A stretch of DNA of 64,000 nt from Burkholderia sp. Bp8992 (GCF_003853705.1 NZ_QTQI01000030.1:30908-94907), one strand, 5' to 3'. Numbered from the stretch's first letter, positions 27,943-38,122 are shown. Numbers and translations are program-made. Notes: generated by a model not told the origin, from the sequence alone.

Positions 27943-28398
27943 TTACAGGATTCCGATGATTTTCACTTCGAACGTGAGCGCCTGGCCCGCGAGCGGATGA
28001 TTGAAGTCGAACAGCGCCGAGGTCTCGCTGACTTCCTTCAGCACCCCGGCGTACCGGCCGCCGTCAGGCGCGTTGAACTCGATCAGCTCGCCCGGCGTGA
28101 AATCGTCGCCGACCATCCCGTTCTCGCGCAGCGTCGACAGCGTCACGCGCTGGAGCATGTCGGGATTACGGGGACCGAACCCCTGATCGGGGGCTAGCTG
28201 ATAAGTCGAGTGGTCGCCGACCCTGAGCCCGAGCAGAATCTGTTCGAGCGAGGGTGCCAGTTGCCCCGCGCCCAGCAGCAGCGTGGCCGGCTTGTCGGAG
28301 AAGGTGTTGACGATGTCGGCGCCGTCGGCCAGTGCCAGCCGGTAATGCAACGTGACATGGGAACCGGGCTTCACTTCGGATAGATCGATGAGGCTCAT
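27943..28398 (-). CDS. fkpB: FKBP-type peptidyl-prolyl isomerase (FkpB/SlpA)
   Basis: A 151-aa FKBP of the SlpA/FkpB class: [12 protein letters not shown] at the N-terminus, an inserted flap domain in the middle, and [18 protein letters not shown] at the C-terminus. It assists folding of proline-containing cytoplasmic proteins. First gene of the pair with ispH. Confidence 0.93.
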   Translation of the reverse strand: MSLIDLSEVKPGSHVTLHYRLALADGADIVNTFSDKPATLLLGAGQLAPSLEQILLGLRVGDHSTYQLAPDQGFGPRNPDMLQRVTLSTLRENGMVGDDFTPGELIEFNAPDGGRYAGVLKEVSETSALFDFNHPLAGQALTFEVKIIGIL

Positions 28399-28534
28399 GA
28401 ATTACTCGTTCGGTCGGCGCCCGATACGGCCGAATGGCCCGGCGCAAAGCCAATATTGTAAGTCACCTGAGCGCGCAAGGCGGAAAGTGCGACGACGTCG
28501 CGCATACCGCCCTGCCGCCAATGGAGTTTCGAGC

Positions 28535-29308
28535 ATGACGTCACCCTGCCTCGCCCTGTCGCCGGTCGAATGCCGCGACACCGCCCCTGCGCCGGCCGAT
28601 CCGCCGGCCCGCATTCTCCCGATTCGCCCGCGCAAGCGCCGTACCGGCAACTGGCGGCCCGAGCGGCCGCGCGAGCGGTTGCTGGAACGCGGGCCGGCTG
28701 CGCTGACCGACGACGAACTGATCGCGCTGCTGCTCGGCACGGGCAAGCCCGGGCACGATGTATTCGTCACCGCTCGTGCGCTGGTCGATCGGTTCAAGAC
28801 GTTGCGCGGGCTGCTCGAAGCGAGCACCGACGATTTCCAGGCGCACCCCGGCATCGGCCCCGCGCGCGCCGCGCGGCTGGCCGCGATCATCGAGATCGCG
28901 CGGCGCGTGATGAACGAGAAGGCGCAGGTGCGCTCGCCGATCGATTCGCCGCAGGCCGTCGAGGATTGCCTGCGGCTGAAGATCGGCTCGCGTTCGCAGG
29001 AAGTGTTCGTCGCCGTGTATCTCGATGCGCGCAACTGCCTGATCGACATGGAGGAAATCACGCGCGGCTCGCTCACGCGGATGGCTGTCTACCCGCGCGA
29101 GATCGTGCGCCGCGCGATGGCGCACAATGCCGCGTCGCTGATCGTCGCGCACAACCATCCGTCGGGCGCCGTGCAGCCGAGCGCGGAAGACCGCCGCCTC
29201 ACCCGCGTGCTGAAGGACGCGCTCGAACTCGTCGACGTGCGGCTGCTCGACCACGTCGTCGTCGGCACCGATGATACTTTTTCGTTCGCACGTGCCGGTT
29301 GGCTGTAG
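28535..29308 (+). CDS. radC: RadC/YsxA-family JAB-domain protein
   Basis: A 257-aa protein with an N-terminal helix-hairpin-helix region ([14 protein letters not shown] and [21 protein letters not shown]) and a C-terminal JAB/MPN metalloprotease-like domain with HNHPSG and a distal Asp (SAEDRRLT). The role in DNA repair suggested by the old name is not supported in E. coli. The start at 28535 has GGAG upstream; the open frame extends upstream to 28352, over the fkpB start, but without domain similarity. Confidence 0.93.
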   Translation: MTSPCLALSPVECRDTAPAPADPPARILPIRPRKRRTGNWRPERPRERLLERGPAALTDDELIALLLGTGKPGHDVFVTARALVDRFKTLRGLLEASTDDFQAHPGIGPARAARLAAIIEIARRVMNEKAQVRSPIDSPQAVEDCLRLKIGSRSQEVFVAVYLDARNCLIDMEEITRGSLTRMAVYPREIVRRAMAHNAASLIVAHNHPSGAVQPSAEDRRLTRVLKDALELVDVRLLDHVVVGTDDTFSFARAGWL

Positions 29309-29362
29309 ACTGTGCCGCGGCAGCCCGCCCCGGGGCGCCGCAACGACGAAGCGAAATTAGGT

Positions 29363-29392
29363 TTGATTTTTCTGAACTTTTTCTGCTAGAAT
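29363..29392 (+). promoter_or_regulatory. Promoter of rpmB-rpmG
   Basis: TTGATT (29363-29368) and TAGAAT (29387-29392), 18 bp apart, in an AT-rich stretch 150 bases ahead of rpmB. The untranslated leader of about 147 bases between promoter and rpmB is long enough for regulatory structure; I see no clear one. Confidence 0.7.
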
Positions 29393-29545
29393 CGTCGTCT
29401 GTCTTTTTTCCAACCAGTTCTAGCCATCGAAGGGCCTTGTCTGTATGGGCTTCGGCGTTCTGAGTGCAGCCATGGATCACGTGGCGGTACGATGGAACCT
29501 TCATCGGCGATCGAACCCCGAATTTAGCGTATTAGGAGTGCTCTC

Positions 29546-29779
29546 ATGGCACGCGTATGCCAAGTAACTGGGAAAGCGCCGATGAGCGGCAACAACGTTT
29601 CCCACGCCAACAACAAGACGAAGCGCCGCTTCCTCCCGAACCTGCAAAACCGCCGGTTCTGGGTAGAGAGCGAAAACCGCTGGGTGCGCCTGCGCGTTTC
29701 GAACGCCGGCCTGCGCCTGATCGACAAGAACGGCATCGATTCCGTGCTCGCTGACCTGCGCGCACGCGGCGAAGCCTAA
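29546..29779 (+). CDS. rpmB: 50S ribosomal protein L28
   Basis: A 77-aa ribosomal protein, [20 protein letters not shown] at the N-terminus and a basic [15 protein letters not shown] block. Length matches L28. It is followed 17 bases later by rpmG. Confidence 0.98.
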
Positions 29780-29796
29780 GCCCAAGGAGCACAATC

Positions 29797-29964
29797 ATGG
29801 CAAAAGGCGCACGCGACAAGATCAAGCTCGAGTCCACCGCTGGTACGGGTCACTTCTACACGACCACGAAGAACAAGCGCAACATGCCGGAAAAGATGGC
29901 GATCAAGAAGTTTGATCCCGTCGTCCGCAAGCATGTGGAATACAAAGAAACCAAGATCAAGTAA
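29797..29964 (+). CDS. rpmG: 50S ribosomal protein L33
   Basis: A 55-aa ribosomal protein beginning [20 protein letters not shown] and ending ETKIK. It contains no cysteine, so it is the zinc-independent form of L33. AAGGAG precedes the ATG. rpmB-rpmG is a conserved pair. Confidence 0.98.
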   Translation: MAKGARDKIKLESTAGTGHFYTTTKNKRNMPEKMAIKKFDPVVRKHVEYKETKIK

Positions 29965-29996
29965 TCTCCGGTTTCTGCCAGCCTGACGGCGATCGA

Positions 29997-30025
29997 AAAG
30001 CCCCGCTCCTGCGGGGCTTTTTGTT
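29997..30025 (+). terminator. Terminator of rpmBG
   Basis: AAAAGCCCCGC pairs with GCGGGGCTTTTT around TCCT, with a T-rich tail. Confidence 0.92.
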
Positions 30026-30125
30026 TTGCGCGCACGCTTTGTGGCCCGACGCGGTATGCTCTCCCCTTTCCGCGGCCACGGCTGACGGAACGCAAGATCA
30101 AAAAGCGTAACGATGGAGATGCAGC

Positions 30126-31712
30126 ATGAAATTCGACGTGGCGATCGTCGGCAGCGGCCTGGCAGGGCTGTCGGTCGCACTCAACCTGGCCAGCACGCGA
30201 CGTGTCGCGCTGATCGCGAAACGTTCGATGATGGAGGGGGCAAGCGATAACGCGCAAGGCGGTATCGCAGCCGTCCTCGATTCGGCGGACAGTATCGAGA
30301 ACCATGTCGACGACACGCTGGTCGCCGGCGGCGGCCTGTGCGACGAAGGCGCGACGCGCTACATCGTCGAGCACGGCCGCGAAGCGATCGAATGGCTGAT
30401 TTCGCAAGGCGTGCCGTTCACGAAAGACGACGCGGCCGAACTCGGCTTCCACCTGACGCGCGAAGGCGGCCACAGCCACCGCCGGATCATCCACGCGGCC
30501 GACGCGACCGGCCATGCGGTGCTTGCCACGCTGTCGGAGCGGGCACGCCAGCACCCGAACATCACGTTCTTCGAGAACCACCACGCGATCGACCTGATCA
30601 CGTCGGACCGGCTCGGCCTGCCCGGCCGCCGCTGTCACGGCCTGTATGCGCTCGACGTCGACAACGACCGCACGATCACGATCGAAGCGCCGCATACGGT
30701 GCTCGCCACGGGCGGCGCCGGCAAGGTCTACCTGTACACGACGAACCCCGACACCGCGACCGGCGACGGCATCGCGATGGCGTGGCGCGCGGGCTGCCGC
30801 GTGTCGAACATGGAGTTCATCCAGTTCCACCCGACCTGCCTGTTCCATCCGTACGCGAAGTCGTTCCTGATTTCGGAGGCCGTGCGCGGCGAAGGCGGCC
30901 TGCTGAAACTGCCCGACGGCACCCGCTTCATGCCCGCGCACGACCCGCGCGCCGAACTCGCGCCGCGCGACATCGTCGCACGCGCGATCGACTTCGAGAT
31001 CAAGAAGCGCGGGATCGACTGCGTATATCTCGATATCAGCCATCAGCCGGAAGCGTTCCTGCGCGAACACTTCCCGACGATCCACGCGCGCTGCCTCGAA
31101 TTCGGCATCGACATCGCGAAGCAGCCGATTCCCGTCGTGCCGGCCGCGCACTATACGTGCGGCGGCGTCGTCACCGATCTCGCCGGGCGTACCGATCTCG
31201 CGGGCCTGTATGCGGTCGGGGAAACGTCGTACACGGGCCTGCACGGCGCGAACCGGCTCGCAAGCAACTCTCTGCTCGAATGTCTCGTGATCGGCCGCGC
31301 GGCCGCCGAAGCGATCGAGGCGGCCGGCTTCGACGCCGAAACGCCGGCCACGCTGCCCGCCTGGGACGAAAGCCGCGTGTCGGATGCCGACGAGGAAGTC
31401 GTCGTCGCGCACAACTGGGACGAACTGCGCCGCCTGATGTGGAACTACGTCGGCATCGTGCGCACCGACAAGCGCCTCGAACGCGCCAAGCACCGACTGT
31501 CGCTTCTGCGCGACGAAATCCACGAGTACTACGCGAACTTCCGCGTGACGCGCGACCTGCTGGAATTGCGCAACCTCGTCGACGTGGCGACGCTGATCGT
31601 GAAAAGCGCGCACTCGCGCCGCGAAAGCCGCGGGCTGCACTATAGCCGCGACTGGCCGCACACGCTGCCGAAGGCGTTGCCGAGCGTGCTCACGCCGCGC
31701 GCGCGCCGCTGA
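30126..31712 (+). CDS. nadB: L-aspartate oxidase
   Basis: A 528-aa FAD enzyme that oxidises aspartate to iminoaspartate, the first step of NAD synthesis. The FAD-binding [15 protein letters not shown] starts at residue 11, NAQGGIAAV follows, and the active-site region [13 protein letters not shown] and HYTCGGV are conserved. The C-terminal helical domain is complete. Faces nadCA across a bidirectional terminator. Confidence 0.96.
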   Translation: MKFDVAIVGSGLAGLSVALNLASTRRVALIAKRSMMEGASDNAQGGIAAVLDSADSIENHVDDTLVAGGGLCDEGATRYIVEHGREAIEWLISQGVPFTKDDAAELGFHLTREGGHSHRRIIHAADATGHAVLATLSERARQHPNITFFENHHAIDLITSDRLGLPGRRCHGLYALDVDNDRTITIEAPHTVLATGGAGKVYLYTTNPDTATGDGIAMAWRAGCRVSNMEFIQFHPTCLFHPYAKSFLISEAVRGEGGLLKLPDGTRFMPAHDPRAELAPRDIVARAIDFEIKKRGIDCVYLDISHQPEAFLREHFPTIHARCLEFGIDIAKQPIPVVPAAHYTCGGVVTDLAGRTDLAGLYAVGETSYTGLHGANRLASNSLLECLVIGRAAAEAIEAAGFDAETPATLPAWDESRVSDADEEVVVAHNWDELRRLMWNYVGIVRTDKRLERAKHRLSLLRDEIHEYYANFRVTRDLLELRNLVDVATLIVKSAHSRRESRGLHYSRDWPHTLPKALPSVLTPRARR

Positions 31713-31749
31713 GCGCACGCCCTTCCCGGCCACCGCCGGGAGCGCCCAA

Positions 31750-31789
31750 GAAAAAAGCCGTTGGCGCGCAAACGCCAACGGCTTTCTTG
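31750..31789. terminator. Bidirectional terminator between nadB and nadC
   Basis: AAAGCCGTTGGCG pairs with CGCCAACGGCTTT, with A-rich and T-rich flanks so that it can work for both converging genes. Confidence 0.9.
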
Positions 31790-31809
31790 TCTGACAGGAC
31801 GAGGTACGG

Positions 31810-32691
31810 TCAGTCGACGATCCGCATCGAATAGTCGGTCGCGCGCACGTCCTTCGTCAGCGCGCCGATCGAGATGCGATCGACGCCCGTTTCCGCGAAC
31901 GCGCGCACCGTCTCGAAATTGACGCCGCCCGACACTTCGAGCACGGCCTTGCCGGCCGCCACGCGCACGGCTTCGCGCATCATGTCGAGCGTGAAGTTGT
32001 CGAGCAGCACCGACTCCGCGCGATGCGCGAGCGCCGTGTCGAGCTGCGCGAGCGTCTCGACTTCGACCTGCACGGGCACGCCCGATTCCAGCGCGAATGC
32101 CGCGTCGAGCGCCTCGCCGACACCGCCTGCCGCCGCGATGTGGTTTTCCTTGATCAGGATGCCGTCGTACAGCGCGAGACGCTGGTTCTCGCCACCGCCG
32201 ACGCGCACCGCATACTTCTGCGCGAGCCGCAGGCCCGGCAGCGTCTTGCGCGTATCGAGGATCTTCGCGCGCGTGCCTTCGACGCGATCGACGTAGCGGC
32301 GCGTCGCGGTCGCGACGCCCGACAGCAGCTGCAGGAAGTTCAGCCCGTTGCGCTCGGCCGTCAGCAGCGCGCGCGCCGGCCCGTCGAGTTCGCAGACGGT
32401 CGAATCGGGCGTCATGCGGTCGCCTTCGCGATAGCGCCATTGCACGGCGATCGACGGATCGATCCGGGCGATCACGGCCTCGAACCACGGCACGCCGCAG
32501 AGCACGGCTTCTTCACGCACGATGATGCGCGCACGGCGGCGCCCGCCGGCCGGCACGAGCCGCCCGGTCTGGTCGCCGGCGCCGACGTCTTCGGCGATCG
32601 CGTCGGCCACGTTGCGCGCGATCGCGTCGTCGAATACCGCGCCGTATTGCGCGCGAACGATGTCGAACAACGGGGAGACAGCCTCGCTCAT
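31810..32691 (-). CDS. nadC: Nicotinate-nucleotide pyrophosphorylase (quinolinate phosphoribosyltransferase)
   Basis: A 293-aa enzyme that joins quinolinate and PRPP to nicotinate mononucleotide. Blocks [39 protein letters not shown] and KENHI are family signatures. Start at 32691 overlaps the nadA stop by 4 bases (ATGA), so the much longer open frame upstream is not used. Confidence 0.96.
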   Translation of the reverse strand: MSEAVSPLFDIVRAQYGAVFDDAIARNVADAIAEDVGAGDQTGRLVPAGGRRRARIIVREEAVLCGVPWFEAVIARIDPSIAVQWRYREGDRMTPDSTVCELDGPARALLTAERNGLNFLQLLSGVATATRRYVDRVEGTRAKILDTRKTLPGLRLAQKYAVRVGGGENQRLALYDGILIKENHIAAAGGVGEALDAAFALESGVPVQVEVETLAQLDTALAHRAESVLLDNFTLDMMREAVRVAAGKAVLEVSGGVNFETVRAFAETGVDRISIGALTKDVRATDYSMRIVD

Positions 32692-33824
32692 GCGGCCCCC
32701 ACGTTCGCGAACAGTGGCTGGTCGCGCTGCAGATCGCCGCTCGCCTGCACGCGCTTCTTGTGCGCGGCCGCGAATTCGAGCATCCGGTCGATCGGCAAAC
32801 GCGCGCGCTCGCCGATCGCGGGATCGACGAAGATCTCGTTGTGACCGCGTTCGAGCACGTCGGCGAGATTCGCGAGGCCGTTCATCGCCATCCACGGGCA
32901 GTGCGCGCAGCTCTTGCAGGTCGCGCTGTTGCCGGCCGTCGGCGCGGCGATGAAGTTCTTGCCGGGCGCGGCGAGCTGCATCTTGTGCAGGATGCCGAGA
33001 TCGGTCGCGACGATGAAGTGCGTCGCGTCGAGCTTGACTGCCGCGTCGATCAGTTGCGTGGTCGAGCCGACGACGTCGGCCTGCGCGACGACGTTTTCCG
33101 GCGACTCGGGATGGACGAGCACTTTCGCGTCCGGGTATTCGGCGCGCAGCAGGTCGAGCTCGATACCCTTGAATTCGTCGTGGACGAGGCACGAGCCTTG
33201 CCACAGCAGCATGTCCGCGCCGGTTTTCTTCTGGATGTAGCTGCCGAGATGACGGTCCGGCGCCCAGATGATCTTCTCGCCGCGCGCGTGCAGGTCGGCC
33301 ACGATCTCGAGGCCGATCGACGACGTGACCATCCAGTCCGCGCGCGCCTTCACGGCCGCGCTGGTGTTCGCGTAGACGACGACGGTGCGGTCCGGATGGG
33401 CATCGCAGAACGCCGAGAATTCGTCGACCGGGCAGCCGAGGTCGAGCGAACAGGTCGCGTCGAGATCGGGCATCAGGATCCGTTTGTTCGGGCTCAGGAT
33501 CTTCGCGGTTTCGCCCATGAAGCGCACGCCGGCGACGACCAGCGTCTGCGCGTCGTGATCGCGGCCGAAGCGGGCCATTTCGAGCGAGTCGGCCACGCAG
33601 CCGCCCGTTTCGTCGGCCAGTTCCTGCAGTTCGGCATCGACGTAGTAGTGGGCGACCAGCACGGCCTTTTCACGGACGAGCAGCGCCTTGATGCGCGCCT
33701 TCAGTGCGGCGCGCTCCTCGGCGGACGGCGCGTCGGGCACCTTGGCCCATGCCTGCCCCACGCCGCACACGGTCCCTGCTGCGACGGGTCGGTCGTACTC
33801 GACGGGTTTGATCGTCGATTGCAT
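32688..33824 (-). CDS. nadA: Quinolinate synthase
   Basis: A 378-aa [4Fe-4S] enzyme that condenses iminoaspartate with dihydroxyacetone phosphate. [16 protein letters not shown], the Cys in [13 protein letters not shown], and the pair [13 protein letters not shown] near the C-terminus are present. Two ATG codons fit (33830 and 33824); 33824 has the better distance to AGGAGA at 33832-33837. The 5' region holds two tandem stem-loops (33841-33923). Coupled to nadC. Confidence 0.95.
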   Translation of the reverse strand: MQSTIKPVEYDRPVAAGTVCGVGQAWAKVPDAPSAEERAALKARIKALLVREKAVLVAHYYVDAELQELADETGGCVADSLEMARFGRDHDAQTLVVAGVRFMGETAKILSPNKRILMPDLDATCSLDLGCPVDEFSAFCDAHPDRTVVVYANTSAAVKARADWMVTSSIGLEIVADLHARGEKIIWAPDRHLGSYIQKKTGADMLLWQGSCLVHDEFKGIELDLLRAEYPDAKVLVHPESPENVVAQADVVGSTTQLIDAAVKLDATHFIVATDLGILHKMQLAAPGKNFIAAPTAGNSATCKSCAHCPWMAMNGLANLADVLERGHNEIFVDPAIGERARLPIDRMLEFAAAHKKRVQASGDLQRDQPLFANVGAA

Positions 33825-33840
33825 CTCCATATCTCCTGTC

Positions 33841-33930
33841 GACCCAAGTTAGCGCTTCAGCGCTTACTTGGGTCCCATGCTTCGCGGTCGATCAGAGTTA
33901 GGGCTTAAGCGCTTACTCTGATCCCATGCT
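33841..33930 (-). promoter_or_regulatory. Two tandem stem-loops in the nadA 5' region
   Basis: Two 34-nt hairpins at 33841-33874 and 33890-33923, each followed (plus strand) by CCATGCT, giving a 49-bp repeat period. The outer arms are 9 bp: GACCCAAGT/ACTTGGGTC in one and GATCAGAGT/ACTCTGATC in the other. The three differing positions change on both arms so that pairing is kept. The inner core is shared and built around GCGCTT and GCGCTTA. On the nadA strand the second hairpin ends 3 bases before the ribosome binding site AGGAGA. Most likely a cis-acting RNA; a double protein operator is the alternative. Confidence 0.65.
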
Positions 33931-33985
33931 CTGGTCATACAAATTCGGCTCCGCCGACACCCTTCAAAAACCGGCAGCCCAAATG

Positions 33986-34011
33986 AAAAAACCCCGCCAA
34001 CGCGGGGTTTG
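33986..34011 (-). terminator. Terminator of the desaturase gene
   Basis: On the minus strand AACCCCGCG pairs with GGCGGGGTT with a T-run of six, 31 bases after the stop. Confidence 0.85.
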
Positions 34012-34041
34012 TGACGTCCTGAGATTCTAATCGATTTCGAA

Positions 34042-35238
34042 TCAGGCGTAGCGGCGCAGGCGCGTCGCGAATTCCTGCAGCGCCTTGATGCCGCTTTGTT
34101 CTGCGCGATGGCACCAATCCTGCAATTGCGCGAGAAGCTGTTCGCGCGACGCGGTCGAACGATCCCAGATCGCCGCCAGATCCTGGCGCAGCTGGAAGTA
34201 CGTATGCAGCTTCTGGCTGTTCGCGAAGATTTCCGGCAGCAGCTTCTTCTGCGGCTCGTCGAGGCCGTCGGCATCCTTGTGGAACCACTTGCGCGCGCCG
34301 CGCATCAGCTGGTACTTCTCGCTCGAGCCGAGCTCCTTCAGGTGCGCGAGTTCCTGGCGATACGCACGCTTCACGGCCTTGCCGTAGCGCGCCATCACTT
34401 CGTAGCGGTTCGACAGCACGGCCTGCAGCGTTTCCTGGTCGAGCACCGTCTTCGGCTTGTTCAGGCGCGGCGTCGGCGCAACCTTCTTCACCTTCGCGAG
34501 ACCGAACGCCGACATGATGCGGATGTACATCCAGCCGATGTCGAATTCGTACCACTTGTTCGACAGCTTCGCCGACGTCGCGAACGTGTGGTGGTTGTTG
34601 TGCAGCTCTTCACCGCCGATCACGATGCCCCACGGGAACAGGTTCGTGCTCGCGTCGGCCGAGTTGAAGTTGCGATAGCCCCAGAAGTGACCGAAGCCGT
34701 TGACGACGCCAGCCGCCCAGAACGGAATCCAGACCATCTGCACGGCCCACACGGTGAGGCCGATCACGCCGAACAGCGCGACGTCGATCACCATCATCAG
34801 GCTGATGCCGAGAATCGGGTACTTCGAATAGACATTGCGCTCGATCCAGTCGCTCGGCGTGCCGTGGCCGAACTTGCGCATCGTCTCTTCGTTCTTCGCT
34901 TCCGCGCGATACAGCTCCGCGCCCTCGAGGAACACCTTCCAGATGCCGCGCGTCTGCGGGCTGTGCGGATCTTCCTCGGTCTCGCACTTCGCATGGTGCT
35001 TGCGGTGAATCGCGGCCCACTGACCCGTCAGCATGCCGGTCGTCATCCACAGCCACAGGCGGAAGAAGTGGCTCGCGATCGGATGCAGTTCCAGCGCACG
35101 GTGCGCCTGGCAGCGGTGCAGATAGACCGTCACGCCGATGATCGTGACGTGCGTGACGGCGAGCGCGAACAACGCGACCTGCCACCACGAAAAATGCAGG
35201 AGCCCGTGGGAAAGAAAATCGAGCAGGGAATTCAACAA
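34042..35238 (-). CDS. Membrane fatty-acid (acyl-CoA/lipid) desaturase
   Basis: A 398-aa di-iron membrane desaturase of the stearoyl-CoA 9-desaturase type. The three His boxes are HRCQAH (41-46), HRKHH (78-82) and HNNHH (about 210), between two pairs of membrane helices. The C-terminal 130 residues are helical and charged, an extension beyond the desaturase core. The apparent start is TTG at 35238. It would introduce double bonds into membrane acyl chains. Confidence 0.9.
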   Translation of the reverse strand: MLNSLLDFLSHGLLHFSWWQVALFALAVTHVTIIGVTVYLHRCQAHRALELHPIASHFFRLWLWMTTGMLTGQWAAIHRKHHAKCETEEDPHSPQTRGIWKVFLEGAELYRAEAKNEETMRKFGHGTPSDWIERNVYSKYPILGISLMMVIDVALFGVIGLTVWAVQMVWIPFWAAGVVNGFGHFWGYRNFNSADASTNLFPWGIVIGGEELHNNHHTFATSAKLSNKWYEFDIGWMYIRIMSAFGLAKVKKVAPTPRLNKPKTVLDQETLQAVLSNRYEVMARYGKAVKRAYRQELAHLKELGSSEKYQLMRGARKWFHKDADGLDEPQKKLLPEIFANSQKLHTYFQLRQDLAAIWDRSTASREQLLAQLQDWCHRAEQSGIKALQEFATRLRRYA

Positions 35239-35307
35239 GGCAGTTACCTGTGATGAGAGCGACGCCGGCTCGCGCAGGCGTCAGAAAAATGAAAGCATAC
35301 CGCGTAT

Positions 35308-35340
35308 AGACTTGAATTTTACTTCAACCGTTCCAAGTCT
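35308..35340. promoter_or_regulatory. Inverted repeat upstream of the desaturase gene
   Basis: AGACTTG (35308-35314) and CAAGTCT (35334-35340) form a 7-bp inverted repeat, with a nested TTGAA...TTCAA, in an AT-rich patch 70-102 bases before the start. It is placed like an operator for a lipid-responsive repressor, which is an inference. Confidence 0.4.
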
Positions 35341-35458
35341 TTGTAAAAAATGAATATTTTCTTGCCCTGGCGCAATCGGAACAGTCCACGGGCGGACTGG
35401 GAAAGGCCCGCGATCCGGTTCCGGTCGCGGGGTCAAGCCATTTGACGGCCGGCGCGCG

Positions 35459-36838
35459 CTACGCAGCCGGCGCGCGCCCGTTCGCCGCATCGTTCGCGGC
35501 TGCCGGATCGAGTGCGGCCGCGCCCGCGGCGGAAAAACCTTCCGGCAATCCGACCACACGCACTTCGCGCTGCGGGAACGGAATCGAGATCCCGTGCTCG
35601 CTGAACAGCCGCCAGATGTTGCGGTTCACGGTCGAGCGCACGCCCGACGTGCCTTTCGCGGAATCCTCGATCCAGAAGCCGAGCTCCAGGTCGATCCCGT
35701 CCGCGCCGAAACTCACCAGGTACGGCGTCGGAGCAGGCTCCGCCAGCACGCGCGGCACGCCCTTCGCCGCGTCGGCGAGCAGCAGGAGCGCGTGCTCGAC
35801 GTCGCTCGTGTACGCGACCTGCACCGCGACCTTCGCATAGCCGCGCGTCAGGTACGACGACTGGTTCTGCACGACGTCGGTGATCAGCTTCTCGTTCGGG
35901 ATCAGCGTCTCGTTGCCGTCGAGGCCGCGCACGACCGTGTAGCGCGTGCGGATCTGCGTGACGACCCCCTGCAGGCCGCCGACGCTGATCGCGTCGCCGA
36001 GCCGCAGCGAGCGATCGAGCAGGATGATGAAGCCCGACACGTAGTTGCTCGCGATCTTCTGCAGCCCGAAGCCGAGGCCGACGCCCACCGCACCGCCGAA
36101 CACGCCGAGCACCGTCACGTCGATGCCGACCAGCGACAGCCCGATCAGGATCGCCGCGAACACGAGCAGCGCGCGCCCGACCCGCGACAGCACGACCTTC
36201 AGGTTCGCGTCGAGCGTGCTCGCGCGCGTGAGGCGATCCTCGAGCACCGAGCCGAGCCACATCGCGACCATCAGCGTCACGCACACCCACAGCGCGCCCG
36301 AGATCACCGACAGCAGCGTGAGGTGCGCGTTGGCGACGCGGAACTGCACGCTGTCGAGCCAGCCGAGCACGTCGCGCTGGATGCCGAGCACGGTCAGCAC
36401 CATCGCGGCCCACACGACGGTCGACACGATCTTCTCGACGATCGACAGCCACGCATGCGTGTGGCCGTCGCGTGCGAACACGCGCCGCGCGAAGAAGAAC
36501 AGCACGTAGATCGACGCGATGCCGAACAGCGGCACGAGCGCGAGCGACAGCAGCGAGGTCGACATGAACGGGTCGAACGCGAGCTGCGCGACACCGACGA
36601 ACACGCTGCCGAACAACGGGAACAATGCGCGCTTCAGGCTTTGCGCGCCCGCGCCGGGCGCGCGGCCGGCCGCCCGGCGGCGGGCATCGATGCGGCCGTG
36701 CACGAAGCGCGCGGCCACCCACGCGAAGCACAGCGCGCCGACGAGGATCGCCGCCTGCCAGATCATCACCGGCTGGTGGAAGTCACGAATGACCGACGCC
36801 AGCCGGTGCGACAGCAGGCGGCTCTGCAGATTTTCCAT
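35459..36838 (-). CDS. MscS-family mechanosensitive channel
   Basis: A 459-aa membrane protein. Five or so N-terminal membrane segments precede the MscS core: the pore helix GVFGGAVGVGLGFGLQKIASNYVSG (Ala/Gly-rich TM3) and the beta domain DAISVGGLQGVVTQI, then the cytoplasmic cage with IPNEKLI. It would release solutes on hypo-osmotic shock. Larger than E. coli MscS (286 aa) because of extra membrane helices. Confidence 0.92.
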   Translation of the reverse strand: MENLQSRLLSHRLASVIRDFHQPVMIWQAAILVGALCFAWVAARFVHGRIDARRRAAGRAPGAGAQSLKRALFPLFGSVFVGVAQLAFDPFMSTSLLSLALVPLFGIASIYVLFFFARRVFARDGHTHAWLSIVEKIVSTVVWAAMVLTVLGIQRDVLGWLDSVQFRVANAHLTLLSVISGALWVCVTLMVAMWLGSVLEDRLTRASTLDANLKVVLSRVGRALLVFAAILIGLSLVGIDVTVLGVFGGAVGVGLGFGLQKIASNYVSGFIILLDRSLRLGDAISVGGLQGVVTQIRTRYTVVRGLDGNETLIPNEKLITDVVQNQSSYLTRGYAKVAVQVAYTSDVEHALLLLADAAKGVPRVLAEPAPTPYLVSFGADGIDLELGFWIEDSAKGTSGVRSTVNRNIWRLFSEHGISIPFPQREVRVVGLPEGFSAAGAAALDPAAANDAANGRAPAA

Positions 36839-36856
36839 CGTCCGTCCGGGCAGTCG

Positions 36857-38122
36857 TTACTGCGCGGCGCGCCGCTCGAGCACCGCGGCGAAGAAGCCGT
36901 CGGTTGCGTGACGATGCGGCCACAACGACAGGTAGTCGCCCGTCTCGAGCTCGATGCGCTGGTCGGCCAGCACCTTCTGCGCCGGCACCAGCACGAACTC
37001 GGGATGATCGGCCAGGAACTGCTCGACGATCCGCTCGTTCTCGGCGTCGAGCACGCTGCAGGTCGCGTAGACGAGCCGCCCGCCCTTCTTCACGAGGCGC
37101 GCGGCGCTCGCGAGGATCGACGCCTGCTTCGGCGTCAGCTCGTCGATCGCCGTGCGCGTCTGGCGCCACTTCAGGTCCGGATTGCGGCGCAGCGTGCCGA
37201 GGCCGCTGCACGGCGCGTCGACCAGCACGCGGTCGATCTTGCCGGCGAGCCGCTTGATCTTCGCATCGTGCTCGCTGTCGATCAGCACCGGGTTCACGTT
37301 CGACAGCCCGCTGCGCGCAAGGCGCGGCTTCAGCTTCGCAAGGCGCTTCTCCGACACGTCGAACGCATAGAGGCGCCCGGTCGAGCGCATCATCGCGCCC
37401 AGCGCGAGCGTCTTGCCGCCCGCGCCGGCGCAGAAATCGACGATCATCTCGCCGCGGCGCGGCGCAACGAGCGAGCACAGCAGCTGGCTGCCTTCGTCCT
37501 GCACCTCGATCTGGCCTTCCTCGAACAGCTTCAGACGCGTCAGCGCCGGCTTGCCGACGACACGCACGCCGAACGGCGCGAACGGCATCGCGCCCGCATC
37601 GATCCCGTTCGCACGCAGCGCGTCGATCACCTGGTCGCGGGTCGCCTTCTGCGCATTGGCGCGCAGGTCGAGCGGCGCCGGGTAGTTCAGCGCGGCGGCG
37701 AGCTGCGCGAGCTCCTCGGCGTCGAAACGGGCCGACAGCGCCTGGTGGATCCAGTCGGGCAGGTTCGTGCGCACACGCACCGGCAGGCTGGCCGGATCGA
37801 TCTTCGACACGTGTTCGAGCCACGCGGCCTCGGTGTCGGACAGGAACGGCCTCAGCGCATTGCGGCCGGCCGTCTGCATCAGGCCGAGCAGCGTGAGACG
37901 CCGTGCCGGCGTGCCCGTGCCGCTCTCCGCGAGATGCGAAAACTCCATTTTCCGGCGCAGCACCGCAAACACGGCTTCGGCGATCACGCCGCGCTCCGCA
38001 TGCCCGAGCTTCGGGTGCGCGCGGAAGAACCGGCTCGTCGTCGCGTCGGCAGGGCCGGCGAACTTCAGCACCTCGGCCAGCAAAGTCTCGGTCTGGCCAA
38101 TCAGGAATCCGTGCAGCTTCAT
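36857..38122 (-). CDS. rsmB: RsmB-type rRNA (cytosine-5) methyltransferase
   Basis: A 421-aa SAM-dependent RNA m5C methyltransferase. DEGSQL and DFCAGAGGKTLALGAMM form the SAM site; motif IV DAPCSGLGTLRRNPD and motif VI YATCSVLDAENE carry the two Cys residues of the catalytic cycle. Its N-terminal domain is helical but I cannot confirm a NusB-like domain, so the exact rRNA position (C967 for RsmB) is inferred. Overlaps purN by 4 bases. Confidence 0.85.
   Translation of the reverse strand: MKLHGFLIGQTETLLAEVLKFAGPADATTSRFFRAHPKLGHAERGVIAEAVFAVLRRKMEFSHLAESGTGTPARRLTLLGLMQTAGRNALRPFLSDTEAAWLEHVSKIDPASLPVRVRTNLPDWIHQALSARFDAEELAQLAAALNYPAPLDLRANAQKATRDQVIDALRANGIDAGAMPFAPFGVRVVGKPALTRLKLFEEGQIEVQDEGSQLLCSLVAPRRGEMIVDFCAGAGGKTLALGAMMRSTGRLYAFDVSEKRLAKLKPRLARSGLSNVNPVLIDSEHDAKIKRLAGKIDRVLVDAPCSGLGTLRRNPDLKWRQTRTAIDELTPKQASILASAARLVKKGGRLVYATCSVLDAENERIVEQFLADHPEFVLVPAQKVLADQRIELETGDYLSLWPHRHATDGFFAAVLERRAAQ

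Noticed and set aside
31810-33204. A 464-codon nadC-containing frame as a fusion protein
   Set aside because: The nadC start overlapping nadA by ATGA gives the family length; the upstream part is a shadow of nadA.
33841-33923. Insertion-sequence ends or a mobile repeat element at the nadA hairpins
   Set aside because: No transposase or target duplication nearby; the copies are tandem with compensatory changes and fixed spacing.
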